DNA of 50,008 nt from Sulfuricurvum sp. (GTDB lineage Bacteria; Campylobacterota; Campylobacteria; Campylobacterales; Sulfurimonadaceae): contig DYMK01000014.1 in NCBI GenBank assembly GCA_020721585.1, positions 1-50,008 on the forward strand, in the 5' to 3' direction. How positions within the stretch are numbered: position 1 is the first letter of the stretch; every line of letters starts with the position of its first letter. Of the stretch, positions 46,468-50,008 are shown in pieces. Both the position numbers and the translations under genes were made by a program. The notes under the pieces are model-generated. The model did no database searches. It was not told where the DNA came from and worked only from the letters and a program-made list of their open reading frames with translations.

Positions 46468-46947
46468 TTAGGAGATCTGCTCACTTAATAACGCCAAAAT
46501 CTTTTTCTTCCCCATTTTTCGGGCAAAATCCAGTGCGCTAAAACCATGCCCATCGCGAACACTGACATCCACCCCCTTGTCCAACAATTGTTGGATCACC
46601 TCCGTACGACCATAACACACCGCCCCCATCAAGGGGGTAAATCCGCTACGTCGGGTGGAGCGATTCACATCAAATCCCGCTTCCAACAATTGCGTGATAA
46701 TAAAAGCGTTGTTATACGTAATGGCGACATCAAAAACACTCACCCCCTCCTCATCCGTGGCGTACAAATCCGCTCCGTGATCAATGAGCAGTTCCAAAAT
46801 TTCCTGATCACAATGGTGACGTAGGGCAAAACAGATGACCGATTCGCCGTTTTCTTCGCTCTCATTGGGGGAGGCACCATTTTTGAGGTACTGTTTAATT
46901 CCTAGGTAGTCGTTGGCTTTAAGCAATTCAATCCATTGTTTCATCAT
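46468..46947 (-). CDS. Ankyrin-repeat protein
   Basis: Small cytoplasmic protein of 159 residues made of about four ankyrin repeats: 'LKNGASPNESEENGESVICF', 'LLIDHGADLYATDEEGVSVFD', 'LLEAGFDVNRSTRRSGFTPLM' and 'LLDKGVDVSVRDGHGFSALDFA', given here in part. No signal peptide is present. Such proteins mediate protein contacts; no partner is evident. It lies between cysE and dapD, convergent with the former and divergent from the latter. Confidence 0.85.
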   Translation of the reverse strand: MMKQWIELLKANDYLGIKQYLKNGASPNESEENGESVICFALRHHCDQEILELLIDHGADLYATDEEGVSVFDVAITYNNAFIITQLLEAGFDVNRSTRRSGFTPLMGAVCYGRTEVIQQLLDKGVDVSVRDGHGFSALDFARKMGKKKILALLSEQIS

Positions 46948-47005
46948 AATCCATTCTCCAAAATATACCGACAGTATAACATCTCCACTTCCATGACAGT
47001 TATGC

Positions 47006-47011
47006 TAAAAT
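47006..47011 (+). promoter_or_regulatory. -10 element of dapD
   Basis: TATGCTAAAATTCG contains TAAAAT with extended TGC, 32 bases before the dapD start at 47044. Confidence 0.5.
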
Positions 47012-47043
47012 TCGCCATTCAATTTTACATAAGCGAGTTTTTA

Positions 47044-48243
47044 ATGAATTTAATCGAAACTGAGAGTGCGTTTAAAGCGTGTGTTGCTGATATTCAAGGG
47101 TCAAATGGGTATAAAAACCCTTTGGCGTTTGGGATTTGTCGTGTTGATTTTGGTCAGCTTAACCACGATAAAGTGCTTCAAGCTACCTATCCCCATATCA
47201 ATTGGAACGAAAATTTCGGCAGTGCTGCTATTTTTATCAAAAACGCGCAAGAGCAAGGTTTTGTGATTGATTTTACCGCCAATGAAGTGATTGTCCCTGT
47301 AACCTTGAAATTTTTGGAAGGGTGTTTGAATGCGTTTACCCCTTATGCTGATGAAGCGTATGGTGATGCTCATAAAAACATTCAAGTTATCTCCACATTG
47401 TACCGCCAAACCCGTGAAAATGGGATGCGTGAGGGGGAATTTCGTCTCGTTATCCTCTTTAATGATGCACCGTGTGTGAGTGTCGAGGGGACGTATCTAA
47501 AACTCTATGCGCTTTCAACCTCTAAAGTCCCCTTGCGTTCTCTCAATCTCAATGGGGCGTTTGGTTCATTGCACAATGTTGCATGGTCAGAAGGTCAACC
47601 CATCGAACTTGAATGGCTTCGGGAGAATGAGATCGAATTAAAATTCTCTAACACCTATCCGAAAATTGATTTTGTCGATAAATTCCCCCGTTATCTTCAA
47701 CACATTATTCCCGTAAATAACACCCGTATTTTGGATGATTCCAAAGTCCGTTTTGGGGCGCAATTGCACGCAGGTACCACGATTATGCCCGGTGCTAGTT
47801 ATGTCAATTTCAACGCAGGTACCACAGGAGTGAGTATGGTTGAGGGACGTATCTCTAGCTCAGCGATCGTCGGCGATGGCTCTGATGTGGGCGGAGGCGC
47901 TTCGATCCTTGGAGTCCTTAGTGGCACCGATGGAAACCCTATCTCTGTGGGCAAAAATTCTCTTCTAGGGGCAAACAGTGTGTGTGGTATCCCCTTGGGT
48001 GATGGGTGTATTATCGATGCGGGAATTGCGATTTTAGCCGGAACCAAACTCAGTATCACAGCAGATCAACGTACCGAAATTCAAGCCGCCAATCCCGAAA
48101 CGACCTTAGAGGATAAAACCCTCTTCAAAGGCTCAGAGCTAGCAGGACTTCATGGGATTCATTTCCGTCAAGACTCCCAAAGTGGTGCTTTGGTTGCTTT
48201 ACGTTCCACCCGCGAAATTAAGCTTAATTCAATTCTCCACTAA
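47044..48243 (+). CDS. dapD: Tetrahydrodipicolinate N-succinyltransferase DapD
   Basis: Succinylates tetrahydrodipicolinate in the lysine and diaminopimelate pathway. At 399 residues it is the long form found in Campylobacterota. The C-terminal left-handed beta-helix has 'NNTRILDDSKVRFGAQLHAG', 'TTIMPGASYVNFNAGT', 'GRISSSAIVGDGSDVGGGAS' and 'NSLLGANSVCGIPLGDGCII' (the last split from flanking repeats). The N-terminal half is the characteristic extension. ATG 47044 is used because 36 upstream codons in frame overlap the promoter. Its end overlaps the convergent lipoprotein gene by 20 bases. Confidence 0.95.
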   Translation: MNLIETESAFKACVADIQGSNGYKNPLAFGICRVDFGQLNHDKVLQATYPHINWNENFGSAAIFIKNAQEQGFVIDFTANEVIVPVTLKFLEGCLNAFTPYADEAYGDAHKNIQVISTLYRQTRENGMREGEFRLVILFNDAPCVSVEGTYLKLYALSTSKVPLRSLNLNGAFGSLHNVAWSEGQPIELEWLRENEIELKFSNTYPKIDFVDKFPRYLQHIIPVNNTRILDDSKVRFGAQLHAGTTIMPGASYVNFNAGTTGVSMVEGRISSSAIVGDGSDVGGGASILGVLSGTDGNPISVGKNSLLGANSVCGIPLGDGCIIDAGIAILAGTKLSITADQRTEIQAANPETTLEDKTLFKGSELAGLHGIHFRQDSQSGALVALRSTREIKLNSILH

Positions 48244-49621
48244 AACTTATCGCGCCTGAGCGCGATTTGGTAAAAATATTCATACTCACCAACGTACTTA
48301 GTAACATCCCATGCGGATCAAAATTTTCCACCTCTTTACCCAATTCTAACGTACTAATGACCGTTTTGCCAATCACCGCTCGTCCTGCAATCCCTCGACT
48401 ATCGCGGGTACGAACCCCCCAAATGTTGTGCATCACCATCACTTTGTCTTCGTAGGTTCCAATGTACAACAGAACATGACCTTTTTTATACAAAATCGTT
48501 TCAAAGGGAACCCCGCGTTCTTTGATCAACGCAATTTTTTGCTCATTCCGTAGCCCTTTAAACGAAAAAATTTCTCCCCGTTTGGCCTGTTCTTTGGAAT
48601 TACGGGGCAAAAAAATCCCAAAAGGGATCGCAAAATCGCGGATGGTCGAGGAACAATCACGCTCTTGAAACATCCCTCCCCATCCGTAGGTGGTATTCAT
48701 GAGATTATTCCCCAACTGAACAAGGGTTTTTTTGTTGATAAGATCAATCCCCACATGAGCCGATGTTTTGGGTACGGCTAGCTCTTTGAGATTTCCCCCG
48801 CTATCAATAGCAAATGCCGTATATCCCTCAGCGGTTTCTCCGGCTAAAGGAAGTACCATCCCAATCCGTGACCATGCCATCACCTGCTGGTCACGATCGA
48901 CCAAAGGGACTTTATCATCGGTAATAAAGAGCTTTTTTTTGCTTTTAAAGAGGCTAATGGTTTGGGGATCAATCAAGGCAATCCCTGAAGATTCTACCCA
49001 CCCTGAGGCGTTATTACTAAAAACATAACTCCAATTACCATCCAATGAGGTATGGGACAAAAACACCGGTTCATTAAAGGAAACGCTGCTGTTTTGCAAC
49101 AAATCAAACGGGTATCCCCCTCCTGCGCGAGAGGGATTGGAATATAAGGGATCGTTGGTAGGGAAAACCCGCATACTCATCCATCGGGTCGTAATGGCAT
49201 AGCGATTGATCGTAGAGTACGCTTCAAAATTGCTTTGCTCCTCCATCTGGGTAAACCATGTAGCGGGGAGACGCTGTAAATTAGCCCCAAAGCCCCCCTT
49301 AAACGCACTAATTGCCCATGACGCTGATTTGGTCGAGATGGGGGCGAACGAATAACTCCATGGTTTGTAAAAGTGTTGATCGAACTCTTGCTGAACCGCG
49401 TACTTATTGATTTGTTCACTGGCATTAAGATTGACATACGTGGCAATATTTTGGGGATAATAATCGACATCATAAGGCTTAATAAAATCACATACCGGTT
49501 TATTCTCCACCGTGGGGATAGAGAGTAATTTGGGAGGGGTTACCTGCGCCATTTTCGGGGTACACCCACTTAGCATCACCAAGGCGGTGACCGCCACTAT
49601 CCCATATTTTAACGAAATCAT
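48224..49621 (-). CDS. SH3-domain and NlpC/P60 lipoprotein
   Basis: Predicted cell-wall hydrolase of 465 residues. The signal peptide ends in the lipobox 'MLSGC' (Cys near 20). Two SH3b-type domains lie in the middle ('EPVFLSHTSLDGNWSYVFSN' and 'GWVESSGIALI'). The C-terminal NlpC/P60 domain has the catalytic Cys in 'YGWGGMFQERDCSSTIRDF', 'PRNSKEQAKRG' and the His in 'HVLLYIGTYEDKVMVMHNIWG' (split at residue ~395). Such enzymes cut the peptide stems of peptidoglycan. Relatives are exported and anchored in the periplasm. Confidence 0.9.
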   Translation of the reverse strand: MISLKYGIVAVTALVMLSGCTPKMAQVTPPKLLSIPTVENKPVCDFIKPYDVDYYPQNIATYVNLNASEQINKYAVQQEFDQHFYKPWSYSFAPISTKSASWAISAFKGGFGANLQRLPATWFTQMEEQSNFEAYSTINRYAITTRWMSMRVFPTNDPLYSNPSRAGGGYPFDLLQNSSVSFNEPVFLSHTSLDGNWSYVFSNNASGWVESSGIALIDPQTISLFKSKKKLFITDDKVPLVDRDQQVMAWSRIGMVLPLAGETAEGYTAFAIDSGGNLKELAVPKTSAHVGIDLINKKTLVQLGNNLMNTTYGWGGMFQERDCSSTIRDFAIPFGIFLPRNSKEQAKRGEIFSFKGLRNEQKIALIKERGVPFETILYKKGHVLLYIGTYEDKVMVMHNIWGVRTRDSRGIAGRAVIGKTVISTLELGKEVENFDPHGMLLSTLVSMNIFTKSRSGAISFSGELN

Positions 49622-49756
49622 TATCCATTCTCCTGCTGTTGCTACGACGTTATTGTAAAATCACGCCCGTAATGATAGCTTAGCTAGATAAACCTTTCCA
49701 TACGATAGCCACATTGCCCCTCCAAAATTTCTCGACGGTCTCCCCCAAAGTCCCGT

Positions 49757-49890
49757 GATTCGGGGTCTAAAAAAATACGCTAAAATACGGTTACGATTTT
49801 TCCTATTCTAAGGAGACCCCAATGACCGATCAAGAACTCAAAGACCTCGTGGCAAGTTTAGCCATTTCACAAGCCAAAACCGATGAACAG
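49757..49890 (+). repeat. Duplicated promoter-plus-start block, copy B
   Basis: Matches 10283-10416 (minus strand) from GATTCGGGGTC through the first 23 codons. Both blocks have 65 bases between the edge and the start codon. Beyond codon 23 the two genes differ in the coiled coil and then agree again in protein sequence. Confidence 0.85.
49781..49786 (+). promoter_or_regulatory. -10 element of the second nuclease gene copy
   Basis: ACGCTAAAATACGG holds TAAAAT 35 bases before the ATG, as in the first copy. Confidence 0.5.
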
Positions 49891-50008
49891 ATGAAAAAAA
49901 CGGATGAGCAGATGAAACGCAATGAAGCCAAACTTACCAAAATGGGCGTACTGTTAGGCAATATTTCCAATAACCAAGGGGATGTTGCCGAAGAATTTTT
50001 TTACAATT
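49822..50008 (+). CDS. Paralogue of the coiled-coil PD-(D/E)XK protein, cut by the window edge
   Basis: Only the first 62 codons are visible. Residues 1-23 equal those of the gene at 9773-10351; then 'MKKTDEQMKRNEAKLTK' replaces its coiled coil with a shorter repeat 'KTDEQM', and 'MGVLLGNISNNQGDVAEEFF' is again shared. The conserved promoter and ribosome site (AAGGAG, 49810-49815) show that it is expressed the same way. The nuclease core lies beyond the window. Confidence 0.75.
   Translation, partial: MTDQELKDLVASLAISQAKTDEQMKKTDEQMKRNEAKLTKMGVLLGNISNNQGDVAEEFFYN

Noticed and set aside
48250-48265. TCGCGC-CTGA-GCGCGA hairpin as dapD terminator
   Set aside because: The stem is good but no T-run follows, and it lies inside the convergent lipoprotein gene, so it may only reflect coding sequence.

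Overview
The window reads as chromosomal DNA of a Campylobacterota (epsilonproteobacterial) species. The evidence is the gene content and style: ArsRS-like two-component genes, a long Campylobacter-type DapD, a CiaD-like gene before purU, capsule genes of the kps type with a P450 next to kpsC/kpsS, extended -10 promoters of the form GCTAAAAT or TACAAT without clear -35 boxes, and very tight gene overlaps. The moderate GC content (not the very AT-rich composition of Campylobacter or Sulfurimonas) would fit a Sulfuricurvum-like organism, but the genus is only an inference.

Layout. 1-8.4 kb is mainly housekeeping: a RelE/ParE-type toxin-antitoxin pair translationally coupled to ligA, a convergent operon encoding a Met-rich Spy-like protein, response regulator and histidine kinase, then ruvB, a small lipoprotein, panB, trpA and the tmRNA gene ssrA. 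8.4-10.5 kb is an accessory patch with an AT-rich Sel1-repeat protein, dispersed palindromic repeats and a predicted PD-(D/E)XK nuclease whose promoter and 5' end recur at the right edge of the window (49.8 kb). dnaJ and recR follow.

12.3-29.0 kb is an ABC-transporter-dependent (group 2) capsule locus. The anchor/export part holds a one-domain KpsC-like Kdo transferase, a membrane alpha/beta-hydrolase, a cytochrome P450, a small membrane protein, KpsS, KpsE, KpsM and KpsT. The variable, more AT-rich part holds a GT4 glycosyltransferase, a 930-residue protein with three DUF4214-type repeats and two tandem polysialyltransferase-like modules, and a cassette bracketed by 16-bp direct repeats: a DRE-TIM aldolase fused to a glycosyltransferase-like domain, a KdsB-like CMP-sugar synthetase, a HAD phosphatase and a truncated glycosyltransferase start. 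gmd closes the locus. Together these could make an unusual ulosonic acid and a capsule on a phospholipid-Kdo anchor that the hydrolase and P450 may modify.

29.1-34 kb returns to housekeeping (mog, leuD, leuB, a 51-codon ORF, a CiaD-like gene, purU, trmL, a 41-residue membrane peptide, a LexA-like S24 regulator). 34-41 kb on the minus strand has an M18 aminopeptidase, then a DUF2130 coiled-coil protein and a PHP-SMC-like ATPase (TrlF type) in one operon, a candidate nuclease/defence pair, and an Rpn-type PD-(D/E)XK transposase-family gene. 41-49.6 kb is housekeeping again: overlapping ubiX-coaD-tmk-hisS, speA, cysE, an ankyrin protein, dapD and an SH3/NlpC lipoprotein. No rRNA, tRNA, CRISPR array or complete insertion sequence was seen.
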